The notes: generated by a model from the sequence alone, not told the origin. Positions 47,746 through 57,650 are shown, numbered from the stretch's first letter. The stretch: DNA of 64,000 nt from Bacillus stratosphericus (GCF_020524495.1 NZ_JAIVLB010000019.1:1-64000), one strand, 5' to 3'. Numbers and translations are program-made.

Positions 47746-48410
47746 TGCCGATGCTGACCGAAGAATTTCTGTCTCCAATATGGCTGTCCGTTCAAGTTGC
47801 CGTCGTCAGCGGGCTATTGGCTACTCTTTTTGGAACATCCATTGGCTTTTGGATGGCGCGAACATCTTTTAAGGGAAAAATGATCATTGAAACGCTTCTC
47901 ATGATGCCTCTTGTCCTTCCGCCAACGGTCGTAGGATTTTTATTGCTTGTTCTGTTCGGAAAACACAGTGTGATTGGAAGCGCCATTGAATGGATCTTCC
48001 ATCAGCCTGTCATCTTCACATGGTGGGCGGCGGTCATTGCATCGACGGTTGTGGCATTCCCGCTCATGTATCAATCAGCAAAAGCTGGATTTTCGACGAT
48101 TGAGTCAGACATTGAGGGTGCTGCAAAAGTAGACGGTGCTCATTCATTCCAAGTCTTTGCCTATATCACCGTGCCGCTCGCCTTACCTTCCCTTCTTTCT
48201 GGTGCGATCTTGAGCTTTGCGAGAGCCCTTGGAGAATTTGGGGCGACCTTAATGTTTGCCGGCAATATCCCAGGGAAAACCCAAACACTCCCAACGGCAA
48301 TCTATGTGGCCATTGATTCTGGACGAATAGAGCTTGCATGGACTTGGACGATTTGTATTGTGATCCTGTCATTTATTATGCTGCTGGCTGTACGCCGAAG
48401 CAGCACATAA
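47745..48410 (+). CDS. yvgM: Molybdate ABC transporter permease (ModB type)
   Basis: 221 residues, five membrane spans. EAA-loop EGAAKVDGAHSFQVFAYITVPLALPSLLSGAILSF-type region and ARALGEFGATLMFAGN are ModB marks. No ModC ATPase gene follows; a terminator comes directly, so the ATPase must be encoded elsewhere, as in B. subtilis. Confidence 0.94.
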   Translation: MPMLTEEFLSPIWLSVQVAVVSGLLATLFGTSIGFWMARTSFKGKMIIETLLMMPLVLPPTVVGFLLLVLFGKHSVIGSAIEWIFHQPVIFTWWAAVIASTVVAFPLMYQSAKAGFSTIESDIEGAAKVDGAHSFQVFAYITVPLALPSLLSGAILSFARALGEFGATLMFAGNIPGKTQTLPTAIYVAIDSGRIELAWTWTICIVILSFIMLLAVRRSST

Positions 48411-48411
48411 A

Positions 48412-48442
48412 AAATCCCCCTATGTGAGAATAGGGGGGATTT
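48412..48442. terminator. Terminator after yvgM
   Basis: AAATCCCCCTA / TAGGGGGGATTT perfect stem, bidirectional; overlaps the stop of the minus-strand remnant. Confidence 0.9.
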
Positions 48443-49135
48443 ATACCACATATTTACTTTGCCTTTTTACCACAGTATAAGTCAGGATTGATAACAAGAT
48501 GATAAGCAAAGAAATGCAGATCAGAATTGCAGTCACACTAATGGGAATAGGTACAAATAATTGATAGTTTCCTTTAAAAGAAAAGAGATGCAAAGCTAAG
48601 TTTGCGATCATATTTTTCAAATCAAAGACACCTAAGTTAGGGATCAATAAAAAATAGACCATATAGATAACCACAGATAATATAAAACTTCGACATAAAC
48701 TACCTAAATAAAAAACAATTGTACTAAATAACCAGCTGATACATACAACAAACATCAATTGAAGCAGGATAGAATGTTCAGTACGATCTTGATATGTAAA
48801 CAACTGAACAGATATATTATGTGATATGACAGAATAAAATAGATGACTAGCCATATACGAAATGAAACAGATAATAGGAATAAAGAATAGAATGATCACA
48901 TACAGAGACAGTTGCTTTGAAAATAAAACATCGTTCCACTGATATTGAACCGCTTTCATTTTCATCGTTTTATGTTTGATGTCATATGTTGTTAAATAAA
49001 TTGCATATAAACCAAATGCAAGAGGATAAACCTCATCCATTCTTCCCCATGATGAAATTTACCTTTTGATGTTTAATTTGAATATTAAAATCTCTGCTGT
49101 CGATATGACTTTGTGAGTCCCTTTACATGGATCAT
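48441..49135 (-). pseudogene. Collapsed ABC transporter: ATPase start next to permease C-terminal part
   Basis: At 49135 a minus-strand ATG with AGAGGGG upstream starts MIHVKGLTKSYRQQRF, the N-terminus of an ABC ATPase, and stops at once. About 95 bp on begins a 199-residue frame (48441-49040) with five membrane spans (LYVIILFFIPIICFI, ILLQLMFVVCISWLF) typical of the last two-thirds of an ABC-2 permease; its first span region is missing. A single deletion of most of the ATPase and the start of the permease explains this. The system resembles a lantibiotic/bacitracin-immunity exporter. Confidence 0.65.
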
Positions 49136-49335
49136 TTCCAAAACCCCTCTTGGTATTTTTTGAGATTATCTATAATATTAAAACAGCGCTACTTTGATTT
49201 GTAAATAGTTCTCCATCCTTTTTTTACAATTGATAAATTACCACAAATTGTGTTTTTGCACCACCTATTTTCAATGATTTTTAAGAATTATACACTTTTT
49301 TTAACACTTACTGACAATCGTTTGATTTATAGCAA

Positions 49336-49394
49336 CAAAAAACACCTTTCAATAATCCCAGAAGTGTATCACTCAAGCCCTATCGAAAGGTGTT
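49336..49394 (-). terminator. Terminator of yvgN
   Basis: AACACCTTTC (49341-49350) pairs with GAAAGGTGTT (49385-49394) around a long loop; TTTTTTG follows on the minus strand. Confidence 0.65.
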
Positions 49395-49414
49395 CTAAAG
49401 TTCATTCTATTTTG

Positions 49415-50263
49415 TTATGATTCAAACCCAACCGTCATCGTCTCTGGATTCGAGCCGACGCGCTCATTATTATTTAATGCATTGATTTTTTCCATGTCTT
49501 CTTGAGAAAGCTCGAAGTCAAAAATGTCTGCATTTTGTTTAATGCGTTCTTCATTGATTGATTTTGGAATTGTGACGACGCCGCTTTGCAGATCCCAGCG
49601 CAAGATCACTTGTGCGACAGATTTATTGTAGCGTGAAGCAATGTCCTTCAATACGTCATGATCTAACAGCTTCCCTTGCATAAGTGGAGACCATGCTTCA
49701 ATTTGAATGCCTTTTTCTTTTGCGTATTGACGTAATTCGGCAAGTGTCAGTTTCGGATGAAACTCCACTTGGTTCACAGCTGGGACAACCTCAGCATCTT
49801 TTAACAGCTCTTCTAAATGCTGAACATAGAAGTTACTGACGCCAATGGCTCTTAATTTTCCATCTTTATACAGTTTCTCAAGCGCACGCCAAGTTTCTTT
49901 AAATGTATCAGTATTGGGTCCGGGCCAATGAATTAAATAGAGGTCTAAGTAATCAAGACCCAATCGATTTAAGCTTGCGTCAAATGCAGCTAGTGCTTTT
50001 TCGTAACCTTGATCGGAGTTCCATACTTTAGATGTAATAAAAATTTCTTCTCTTTTGACGCCTGATTCTTTAATGGCTTTCCCTACGCCTGTCTCATTTT
50101 TATAAACGGCAGCCGTATCAATGCTGCGATATCCATTTCGTATGGCTGCTTTCACGGCATCTACCACTTGATTGCCGTCCTCTACTTTGAATACACCTAA
50201 ACCAAACCAAGGCATTTCCACTCCGTTATTTAGTGTTACGGTATCATTCAAGCTTTTGACCAT
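49415..50263 (-). CDS. yvgN: Aldo-keto reductase YvgN
   Basis: 282 residues, AKR5-type TIM barrel. Catalytic Asp and Tyr in SIDTAAVYKNE, Lys in FITSKVW and His in YLIHWPG; NADPH-binding tail IPKSINEERIKQN. The B. subtilis protein reduces methylglyoxal and glyoxal. ATG preceded by AGGTGG at nine bases; a start three codons earlier is disfavoured. Confidence 0.95.
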   Translation of the reverse strand: MVKSLNDTVTLNNGVEMPWFGLGVFKVEDGNQVVDAVKAAIRNGYRSIDTAAVYKNETGVGKAIKESGVKREEIFITSKVWNSDQGYEKALAAFDASLNRLGLDYLDLYLIHWPGPNTDTFKETWRALEKLYKDGKLRAIGVSNFYVQHLEELLKDAEVVPAVNQVEFHPKLTLAELRQYAKEKGIQIEAWSPLMQGKLLDHDVLKDIASRYNKSVAQVILRWDLQSGVVTIPKSINEERIKQNADIFDFELSQEDMEKINALNNNERVGSNPETMTVGFES

Positions 50264-50324
50264 TTTTAACAACCACCTTTTTTCAAAAATTCTATCTTTT
50301 TCATTATCTCATGTTACGCTTTAA

Positions 50325-50460
50325 AACTCTATTAATAGGCGTTTCTCTTCGATTGCCAAAAGCAACGCCCCTGTCATACCTGCTTTGTCCTCAAGTCTAG
50401 GAGAGAGAATGTATGTATCAAGTAGCAGCGTCAACACCAGCTTCAGCCGAGGTCGCCAAA
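50325..50460 (-). pseudogene. Possible ROK-kinase C-terminal remnant
   Basis: Minus-strand SPRLEDKAGMTGALLLAIEE resembles the conserved C-terminal end of ROK-family sugar kinases (nucleotide-site helix). It has no intact upstream domain. The 300-bp gap 50264-50573 holds nothing else I can support except the yvgT terminator. Confidence 0.4.
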
Positions 50461-50545
50461 AAAACTGAATATCTCAATTCAGCCAAATGACAAGATTTTC
50501 ATTCAACACGAAAATACCAACATTTGCTGAAAAAATAACAGCAAA

Positions 50546-50575
50546 AAAAGAGAGCGATATCGCCTCTTTGTTTTT
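50546..50575 (-). terminator. Terminator of yvgT
   Basis: AAAGAGGCGATATCGCTCTCTTT-type stem followed by T-run on the minus strand, abutting the yvgT stop. Confidence 0.7.
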
Positions 50576-51185
50576 ACCCTTTATTTAAAAAATAGGATCT
50601 AGCAGGAAGCTGCCATTTGAATAGATAAGAGCACACTCGGCACGTGACAAGAATGAGAAATAAAAGATACAGGCTCATCTCCCCTTGAGCTAATCCAAGC
50701 CCAACGAATAAACCGCCAAGTGCTGCCCATACTGCATAAATCTCCGCTTTTAGAACGAGTGGTTTGCGCCCTGCCAAAAGATCACGGACAATTCCGCCAC
50801 CGCTCCCAGTCAAAATGGCTGCCACAATGACCGCACTTAGCGGAAGCTCTCTTTGCACAGCAAATAAGGCTCCTTGAATTGCAAAGGCTGCTAAGCCAAT
50901 CGCATCTGAGAAATTTCCCCATGTGCTCCAATGCTTTAGCAAGAGCTTTGGAAAAAGAAACACAATTGTAATCGACACAAGGGCAATGGTAAACATCTTC
51001 CCCTGTGACCATAAAGCCGATACTGGAAGACCGATTAATATATTTCGAATCGCTCCCCCGCCAAATGCCGTTACAATTCCCAAAATGTACACACCAAGAA
51101 TATCGTACTCTTCCTCCATTGCCACAATAGCGCCACTAATGGCGAATGCGACAATGCCAATGATACTTAAGACTTCCCATGCCAT
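50574..51185 (-). CDS. yvgT: TRIC/UPF0126 family cation-channel protein YvgT
   Basis: 203 residues, seven membrane spans in two repeats. The repeated glycine motif appears twice: AISGAIVAMEEEYDILGVYILGIVTAFGGGAIRN and AIQGALFAVQRELPLSAVIVAAILTGSGGGIVRDLL. Bacterial relatives form trimeric cation channels; the physiological role is open. AAGCGGAAA before ATG is a modest ribosome site. Confidence 0.92.
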   Translation of the reverse strand: MAWEVLSIIGIVAFAISGAIVAMEEEYDILGVYILGIVTAFGGGAIRNILIGLPVSALWSQGKMFTIALVSITIVFLFPKLLLKHWSTWGNFSDAIGLAAFAIQGALFAVQRELPLSAVIVAAILTGSGGGIVRDLLAGRKPLVLKAEIYAVWAALGGLFVGLGLAQGEMSLYLLFLILVTCRVCSYLFKWQLPARSYFLNKG

Positions 51186-51300
51186 TTTCCGCTTATCTCC
51201 TTACCATTGTCTGATCATCTAGCACTCCACCCTTAATGTATATCTGACACAGGCGAAAAGCAATACAAATTTTCTTTGAATTTTATCTTTTTGCGAAAAT

Positions 51301-51328
51301 AAAAAATAGCCTACTTTTCAAGCAGGCT
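51301..51328 (-). terminator. Terminator of bdbDC
   Basis: AGCCTGCTT / AAGTAGGCT-type stem followed by ATTTTTT on the minus strand. Confidence 0.8.
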
Positions 51329-51330
51329 TG

Positions 51331-51744
51331 TTAATCTTCTTTTGCATTTAATAATAGCATACTGATGATGATAAGAATAAATGCAATAAGTGCTAATAAT
51401 GGAATGGTGATAAAACCAAACCAATTCAAATAATCAAAGGAACAAGGAATTCCGCTCAGACAAGGGCGAATGGATGCAAAGCCCGGTATCTTTTGTTCCA
51501 TATAATGATAGATAGAAAAACAAGCACCAATCATGGTTAAAGGAAGAACGTAATATTTCACTTTGACATCGCCACGGAATGTAGCAATTCCAAGTAAAAG
51601 CACAAGGGGATACATGAAAATGCGCTGAAACCAGCATAGGTCGCATGGGATAAACTTTTTCACTTCACTTAAATACAGGCTGCTCATTGTAGCAACGATG
51701 GAAACGATCCATGCGCTGTATAAGTAAACAAGCTTATTCTTCAT
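51331..51744 (-). CDS. bdbC: Quinone-linked thiol oxidoreductase BdbC
   Basis: 137 residues, four membrane spans, DsbB-like. First redox pair in FIPCDLCWFQR (CxxC) and second in RPCLSGIPCSF. It re-oxidises BdbD and passes electrons to quinone. It overlaps bdbD by 4 bp. In B. subtilis the pair is needed for ComGC folding and competence pili. Confidence 0.95.
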   Translation of the reverse strand: MKNKLVYLYSAWIVSIVATMSSLYLSEVKKFIPCDLCWFQRIFMYPLVLLLGIATFRGDVKVKYYVLPLTMIGACFSIYHYMEQKIPGFASIRPCLSGIPCSFDYLNWFGFITIPLLALIAFILIIISMLLLNAKED

Positions 51745-52424
51745 GATTTTTTTCCTTTAAGCTCTTGATCGATTAATTCTTTAATTTCGTCATAGTCATA
51801 AAAGTTTTGTACTTGTTTATTGTTAATGAAAACAGTTGGTGTTGCGTTCACTTTGAACTGATTGACCAATTGATCATCCGTGTTCAACTGAGATTGATAC
51901 GTTTTCTTTGACAAGTTTTCTTTTAGCTTGTCCGTATTGATTTTTGTTGTCTTTTTCGCTAATTCAGTGAGCTTAGCAGGCGTTACCCATTCCGCATCAC
52001 TATTTGGCTGTGCATCATAGACAGCTGCATGAAATGCCCAGAAGTTTTTTGGGTCTTCTTTCCACACCTCTTCAGAAGCGAGTGCTGCTAACACCGCACC
52101 GTCTCCATGAACAGGCAGTGGCAAGTTAATAAATGAAAATGAGGCATCGCCTTTATCTATGTAGTCTGCTTTCAGCTTTGGGACAATGTCTCTTTCAAAT
52201 GATTTACATGTTGGACACTTATAGTCCCCAAACTCGACGATTTGCACCGCTGCCTTTTTATCTCCCATGACAGGTTGTCCTTTAATGGAAGGCTTGCTGT
52301 CAACTGTTTGTGCTTCTTGGCTGTTGTTGTTGCCAATCACAACGAAAATACCAATGAGAAGAGCTGCAATGATGGTTAAAATGACGGCAAACTTGATGGA
52401 TGAAGATTGATTTTTTTTACTCAC
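51741..52424 (-). CDS. bdbD: Membrane-anchored thiol-disulfide oxidase BdbD
   Basis: 227 residues from GTG. N-terminal anchor (IKFAVILTIIAALLIGIFVVI), then a DsbA-type thioredoxin domain with CPTC in FGDYKCPTCKSFE and the cis-Pro NATPTVFIN. It introduces disulfides in exported proteins. GTG is preceded by GTAGGTG; an ATG ten codons upstream lacks a good site. Confidence 0.94.
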   Translation of the reverse strand: MSKKNQSSSIKFAVILTIIAALLIGIFVVIGNNNSQEAQTVDSKPSIKGQPVMGDKKAAVQIVEFGDYKCPTCKSFERDIVPKLKADYIDKGDASFSFINLPLPVHGDGAVLAALASEEVWKEDPKNFWAFHAAVYDAQPNSDAEWVTPAKLTELAKKTTKINTDKLKENLSKKTYQSQLNTDDQLVNQFKVNATPTVFINNKQVQNFYDYDEIKELIDQELKGKKS

Positions 52425-52571
52425 AAAAGCACCTACCTTATCTTTTTCATTCATTCCTTAAAAGTAAAAAAGAGGATAATAGCTTAGGAAGATGCCATCA
52501 TCCAACTTCTTCTATTTTAACAAGAGAGAGGCTATTATAAAAGACGCTATCGTGAATTTTTCCTTACAATT

Positions 52572-54665
52572 TTATTTCATGACCCTCATCGCATTTAAAA
52601 CAGCGAGTACCGTTACACCAACATCAGAAAAGACCGCTTCCCACATGGTCGCAATACCGAAAGCCCCTAGTAATAGGAAAATCCCTTTGACACCAAGAGC
52701 AAACACGATGTTTTGCCAAACAATAGCTTTCGTTCTTTTAGCGACAGTGATGGCTTCTGCTACCTTTGATGGCTGGTCCGTCATAATCACGATATCAGCG
52801 GCTTCCACTGCCGCATCTGAACCAAGTCCGCCCATCGCAATGCCTATATCTGCTCTTGCTAATACTGGGGTATCGTTAATGCCATCCCCCACAAATAATA
52901 ATTTTTCTTGAGGTGCTTTTTGCTGATCAATGTCTTCTATTTTCATCACTTTATCCTGTGGCAATAATTCAGTGTAAACCTCGTTCATGCCAATTTGCTT
53001 TGCGACAGCAGTCCCTACTTGTTTGGCATCACCAGTGAGCATCACGGTTTTAATTCCAGATGCTTTTAAAGCAGAAACTGCCTTGATGGCATCATCCTTT
53101 AATTCATCTGCAATCAGGATATATCCGGCAAACTCACCGTCTACTGCCATATACACAACAGTTCCACTTCTTTTTTCTTTTTCATACGCAATGCCCTCTC
53201 GTTCCATCAGGCGATGATTTCCCGCTAATACATGTACACCGCTAATCGTCGCTTTAATTCCATGTCCCGCAATATCCTCATACGCTTTGATATGGCGCTC
53301 ATCTAGCGGCGAACCGTAAGCCGCTTTAATCGATTCTGCAATAGGGTGCGAGGAATGCGCTTCTGCTAGAGCCGCAAAAGAAAGCAGCTCCTCTTCCGAC
53401 CACTTGTCATGGGTTGTCACGATATTGGTGACCGTAAAGTTCCCTTTTGTGAGTGTGCCTGTTTTATCAAAGACAGCATAGCATACAGAGTTCAGTGCTT
53501 CTAGGTAGTTGCTGCCTTTCACAAGGATGCCTCGTTTAGATGCTGCCCCGATTCCCCCGAAGAATCCTAATGGAATGGAGACGACAAGTGCACAAGGACA
53601 AGAGATCACGAGAAAGACAAGCGCCCGGTAAACCCAGTCAGACAATTGTGCTGATGGTATCAAAAGCGGCGGCACAAAGGCAAGCAATAGTGCAAGCACG
53701 ACGACAGCAGGTGTATAATATTTCGCAAACTTTGTAATAAAGTTTTCTGTTTGTGCTTTTCGACTGCTGGCATTCTCAACTAAATCTAAAATCTTCGTCA
53801 CAGCCGATTCGCTTAGCTCTTTTTGTACTTCTATTTCAAGAATGCCGTTTTGATTCACAAATCCAGCAAGAACTTCTTTTCCTGCTTCTACATCTCGAGG
53901 AACAGATTCCCCTGTTAATGCAGAGGTATCCACAAGTGAAAAGCCTTCCATCACGAATCCATCTAGTGGAATTTTTTCACCTGGTTTTACGACGATACGA
54001 TCACCAGCTTTTACTTCTTCCGGCTTCACTTTTTTTGTTTCATGCCCTATTTTGAGATTCGCATATTCAGGGCGGATATTCATTAATTCACTAATAGACC
54101 GTCTTGAACGATTCACTGCCGCACCTTGGAAGAGCTCTCCAATTTGATAAAACACCATGACAGCCAGTGCCTCTGGATATTGCCGAATGAGAAAAGCACC
54201 AACAGTTGCAATGGTCATTAAGAAGTTTTCATCAAATACTTGACCTCGCACGATATTTTTCAGTGCTTTAAAGACGACATCACCGCCGACGAGTATATAC
54301 GCTGCAAAAAACATGACAAATTTCAGCCAGCTATCTTCATGTATAAAATAAGCAGCTGTTCCAATCACAGCACCGCCAATTAATTTCAGTACAATTGTTT
54401 TTAAATTCTTTGCCCCATGATCGTGGTGATGCCCTTCTTCTTTTGGTGACACACTCACATGAGGTTCAATGAACTGAACGGTTTTTTTAATACGTTTTGA
54501 CATGGCCTCTTGTGCATCTGCATGAGTTACAGTTAACGTGCCTGTCGCAAAATTAATAGAACATTCCTCAACTCCATCTATTTTGTTGACACCTGTTTCG
54601 ATTTTACGCGCACAGTTTCCACAATCAAGACCGTTTAATACGTATTCATCCTTTGTTTTTTTCAT
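52572..54665 (-). CDS. cadA: P-type Cd2+/Zn2+/Co2+ efflux ATPase CadA
   Basis: 697 residues. N-terminal HMA domain with GLDCGNC (Cys15, Cys18), eight membrane spans, phosphatase loop TGES, metal site SCPCALVVS, phosphorylated Asp in FDKTGTLTKG, and GDGINDTPVLA. These fit the PIB-2 cadmium/zinc group. AAAGGTGAG precedes the ATG; a start 15 codons earlier lacks a site. A CzrA-like operator is 70 bases upstream. Confidence 0.95.
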   Translation of the reverse strand: MKKTKDEYVLNGLDCGNCARKIETGVNKIDGVEECSINFATGTLTVTHADAQEAMSKRIKKTVQFIEPHVSVSPKEEGHHHDHGAKNLKTIVLKLIGGAVIGTAAYFIHEDSWLKFVMFFAAYILVGGDVVFKALKNIVRGQVFDENFLMTIATVGAFLIRQYPEALAVMVFYQIGELFQGAAVNRSRRSISELMNIRPEYANLKIGHETKKVKPEEVKAGDRIVVKPGEKIPLDGFVMEGFSLVDTSALTGESVPRDVEAGKEVLAGFVNQNGILEIEVQKELSESAVTKILDLVENASSRKAQTENFITKFAKYYTPAVVVLALLLAFVPPLLIPSAQLSDWVYRALVFLVISCPCALVVSIPLGFFGGIGAASKRGILVKGSNYLEALNSVCYAVFDKTGTLTKGNFTVTNIVTTHDKWSEEELLSFAALAEAHSSHPIAESIKAAYGSPLDERHIKAYEDIAGHGIKATISGVHVLAGNHRLMEREGIAYEKEKRSGTVVYMAVDGEFAGYILIADELKDDAIKAVSALKASGIKTVMLTGDAKQVGTAVAKQIGMNEVYTELLPQDKVMKIEDIDQQKAPQEKLLFVGDGINDTPVLARADIGIAMGGLGSDAAVEAADIVIMTDQPSKVAEAITVAKRTKAIVWQNIVFALGVKGIFLLLGAFGIATMWEAVFSDVGVTVLAVLNAMRVMK

Positions 54666-54733
54666 GCTCTCACCTTTTTCTATATAAATAACTTTCCCTG
54701 ATTCAAACAAAACTATTAGCGGCTTTATATGTT

Positions 54734-54757
54734 ATATATGAGCATATATTCATATAT
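54734..54757. promoter_or_regulatory. CzrA/ArsR-type operator of cadA
   Basis: ATATATGAGCATATA TTCATATAT: imperfect dyad (ATATATGA...TTCATATAT) fitting the AT-rich 12-2-12 ArsR/SmtB operator shape. In B. subtilis CzrA represses cadA. Confidence 0.6.
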
Positions 54758-54929
54758 TGAACTATCCTTATTATATGAGGCGTTCTGATCAACTGTCAAT
54801 CATTTATGAACAAATGATTTGTTTTTTGGCCAATGCTGTCACTTTGATTTTCAATAAAAGATGCTCATGTCCCTTTCATAACATAAAAACAATCGTTTGA
54901 CCTCTGACGAAAAATATACAGCATATCTC

Positions 54930-54958
54930 TTTACAAAGGAAAGACATACGTTTATAAT
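54930..54958 (+). promoter_or_regulatory. Promoter of the manganese importer operon
   Basis: TTTACA (54930-54935), 17-base spacer, TATAAT (54953-54958). Confidence 0.75.
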
Positions 54959-54967
54959 AAGTCGAAA

Positions 54968-54983
54968 GTTTCCCTAAGGAAAC
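54968..54983. promoter_or_regulatory. MntR-like operator
   Basis: GTTTCCCTAAGGAAAC is a near-palindrome at the expected start of transcription. It resembles the B. subtilis MntR site (TTTGCCTTAAGGAAA-type) as I recall it. Confidence 0.6.
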
Positions 54984-55081
54984 AAATTAGTCTTAAAGAA
55001 TCATTTTAACCTAAATCAAAAATATTTAGTGAGTGTATATATTTTAAAAAACGCAATGATGATTGAAAGGAGCCGCAAGAG

Positions 55082-55825
55082 ATGTCAAATGCTTTAACAA
55101 TCGACCGACTTTATGTCTCATATCACGGAGAGGATGCATTAGAAAACGTCTCTCATTCTATACAGGAAGGGACGATGACAGGAATCATTGGTCCGAACGG
55201 TGGCGGTAAATCGACTTTATTGAAGGCATGCTTGGATTTAATTGAAAAAGATCAAGGGGATGTTCACTTTTTTGATCAGCCCTTTAAACAAGTCAGAAAA
55301 CAGATCGCATATGTACCGCAGAGAAATGATCTAGATTGGACATTTCCTATCCATGTGCTGGATACCGTTCTACTTGGAACATATCCGAAACTTGGACTCA
55401 TGAAACGACCTAAAAAAGAAGACCGGGCCTATGCATACCATTGCTTAGAAAAAGTCGGGATGCAGGACTTTGCGAAAAGACAGATTGGGGAATTATCCGG
55501 CGGCCAGCAGCAGCGTGTCTTTCTTGCTAGAGCACTTGCTCAAAACGCCCAGCTCTTTTGTTTGGATGAACCATTTGTCGGGATTGATATGGCAAGTGAA
55601 GAAACGATGATTCGCATTTTAAAGGAATTACGACATGAAGGAAAAACCATTCTTGTCGTCCACCATGATTTAAGTAAGGCCGATGATTACTTCAGCCATC
55701 TCGTTCTTTTAAATAAAAAACTGATCAAAGCTGGACTCGTACAGGATATCCTTCGTCCAGAGGTGATACTGAAGGCATATGAAACGCAGCTACCATTCTT
55801 AAAATCAGCAGGAGGAGACGTGTAA
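55082..55825 (+). CDS. mntB: Manganese (or zinc) ABC transporter ATPase
   Basis: 247 residues. GPNGGGKSTLLK, VPQRNDLDWTFPI (the Q-loop region typical of the Mn/Zn group), LSGGQQQRVF, LFCLDEPFVGID. First gene of a three-gene importer. GAAAGGAGCCGC precedes ATG. This operon is absent from the corresponding B. subtilis location, where only metal-efflux genes lie. Confidence 0.9.
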   Translation: MSNALTIDRLYVSYHGEDALENVSHSIQEGTMTGIIGPNGGGKSTLLKACLDLIEKDQGDVHFFDQPFKQVRKQIAYVPQRNDLDWTFPIHVLDTVLLGTYPKLGLMKRPKKEDRAYAYHCLEKVGMQDFAKRQIGELSGGQQQRVFLARALAQNAQLFCLDEPFVGIDMASEETMIRILKELRHEGKTILVVHHDLSKADDYFSHLVLLNKKLIKAGLVQDILRPEVILKAYETQLPFLKSAGGDV

Positions 55826-56697
55826 TGGAATTCTTAACCGGACTCTTTGAATATGCGTTTTTACAAAAAGCGTTATTTACATCCGTCATGGTGGGCATTA
55901 TATGCGGCGTCATTGGCTGTTTTATCATTTTACGGGGCATGGCTTTGATGGGAGATGCCATTTCACATGCGGTGCTGCCTGGTGTGGCCATCTCTTATAT
56001 GCTTGGGATTAACTTTTTTTTTGGGGCCGTCTTAACTGGGGTGTTAACAGCGATTGGCATTGGATATGTCAGTCAAAACAGCCGCATTAAAAATGATTCT
56101 GCCATCGGCATTGTATTCACTGCCTTTTTTTCAATCGGAATCATTTTGATTACATTTTTGAAAAGTTCAAGCGATTTATATCATATCTTGTTTGGAAATG
56201 TACTAGCTGTTCGTTCATCTGATATGTGGATTACGCTTGGGATCGGCATTTTTATTTTGCTGGCGGTCATCATTTTCTACAAAGAACTGCTCATTAGTTC
56301 ATTTGACCCGGTGATCTCTTCTGTTTACGGTTTACCGAACCGAATGATCCATTATTTTCTCATGACATTACTCACCCTTGTCACCGTTGCATCCCTGCAA
56401 ACCGTCGGCATTATTCTTGTCGTTGCGATGCTTATTACGCCGGCAGCCACCGCTTATCTCTTGACTGACAGGTTATGGATCATGATTTATTTATCTGCTT
56501 TTTTCGGTGTCGTTTCTGCTGTCGTGGGACTCGGGCTTAGTTTTACGTATAACCTGTCTTCTGGTGCTTCCATCGTTTTGGTCGCAACCATGTTATTCGG
56601 CAGTGCCTTTATTTTTTCACCGAAGCAAGGTATTTTGTGGAGATCATTAAAATCAAAACGAAAACGAAAACAATTAAAAAAAGAAACATCTATGTAA
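55825..56697 (+). CDS. mntC: Manganese (or zinc) ABC transporter permease
   Basis: 290 residues, eight or nine membrane spans of the ABC-3 family. [34 protein letters not shown] is the conserved first block. It overlaps mntB's stop by one base (TAATG). AGGAGGAGACG precedes ATG. The tail is very basic ([12 protein letters not shown]). Confidence 0.9.
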   Translation: MEFLTGLFEYAFLQKALFTSVMVGIICGVIGCFIILRGMALMGDAISHAVLPGVAISYMLGINFFFGAVLTGVLTAIGIGYVSQNSRIKNDSAIGIVFTAFFSIGIILITFLKSSSDLYHILFGNVLAVRSSDMWITLGIGIFILLAVIIFYKELLISSFDPVISSVYGLPNRMIHYFLMTLLTLVTVASLQTVGIILVVAMLITPAATAYLLTDRLWIMIYLSAFFGVVSAVVGLGLSFTYNLSSGASIVLVATMLFGSAFIFSPKQGILWRSLKSKRKRKQLKKETSM

Positions 56698-56710
56698 AAG
56701 GAGGATATAT

Positions 56711-57649
56711 ATGAAGAAGTTATTTGCAATCCGTTTGATCGCAGTATTCATTGCCTTTATGGTCATCGTAGGTTGTTCTAATCAACATAATAATTTCGCC
56801 AAAGATGATGGCAAATTAAAAGTTGTCACGACCTACTCCATTCTTTATGACATTGTGAAAGAAGTAGGGGGACAGCATGTCTCTATTCACAGCATTGTTC
56901 CAATTGGTACAGATCCACACGAATTTGACCCACTGCCAAAGGATGTTCAGCATACGACGGATGCAGACCTTGTTCTATATAATGGCTTAAACCTTGAAAC
57001 AGGGAACGGCTGGTTTCAAAAGCTGCTTGAATCGAGCGGCAAGGACGGGAATGATGCACCGGTAGCGGAACTAAGCAAGGGCGTCAAAGTGAAGCATTTA
57101 TCTTCAAAAGGGCTGGAAAGTCAGCAGGATCCTCATGCTTGGTTGAATGTCGAGAACGGCATTCTTTATGCCCAAAATACCCGGGATGCGCTCATTGAAG
57201 CAGACCCCGAGCATAAAGAGGATTATGAAAAAAATGCAGATGCTTATATCAAGAAGCTTCAGGCTCTTCATGATGAAGCAAAAGACAAGTTTAATCAGCT
57301 TCCAAATGACAGAAAGCTGCTTGTCACAAGTGAGGGGGCCTTTAAGTATTTTGCAGCTGCATATGGACTGAAAGCGGGCTACATTTGGGAGATCAATACA
57401 GAAAATGAAGGAACACCTGGTCAAATGAAACGCATCATTCATTTTGTGAAAGATCATCGCGTTCCTGCTCTATTTCTTGAAACAAGTGTAGATAAACGCA
57501 GTCTGGAAAGCCTTTCTGAGGAAACCGGGGTTCCGATTAAAGGGAAAGTCTTCACTGACTCCATTGGAAAGAAAGGGGAAGATGGAGACAGCTACTATAA
57601 AATGATGAAATGGAATATTGACACCATTTACAAAGGACTGTCCTCATAA
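56711..57649 (+). CDS. mntA: Manganese-type substrate-binding lipoprotein
   Basis: 312 residues. Lipobox VIVGCS gives Cys22. Cluster A-I metal ligands are His in DPHEFDP, His in DPHAWLN, Glu in [11 protein letters not shown] and Asp in FTDSIGKKG, with [15 protein letters not shown]. No His-rich loop, which favours manganese over zinc. AGGAGGATATAT precedes the ATG. Confidence 0.92.
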   Translation: MKKLFAIRLIAVFIAFMVIVGCSNQHNNFAKDDGKLKVVTTYSILYDIVKEVGGQHVSIHSIVPIGTDPHEFDPLPKDVQHTTDADLVLYNGLNLETGNGWFQKLLESSGKDGNDAPVAELSKGVKVKHLSSKGLESQQDPHAWLNVENGILYAQNTRDALIEADPEHKEDYEKNADAYIKKLQALHDEAKDKFNQLPNDRKLLVTSEGAFKYFAAAYGLKAGYIWEINTENEGTPGQMKRIIHFVKDHRVPALFLETSVDKRSLESLSEETGVPIKGKVFTDSIGKKGEDGDSYYKMMKWNIDTIYKGLSS

Positions 57650-57650
57650 A

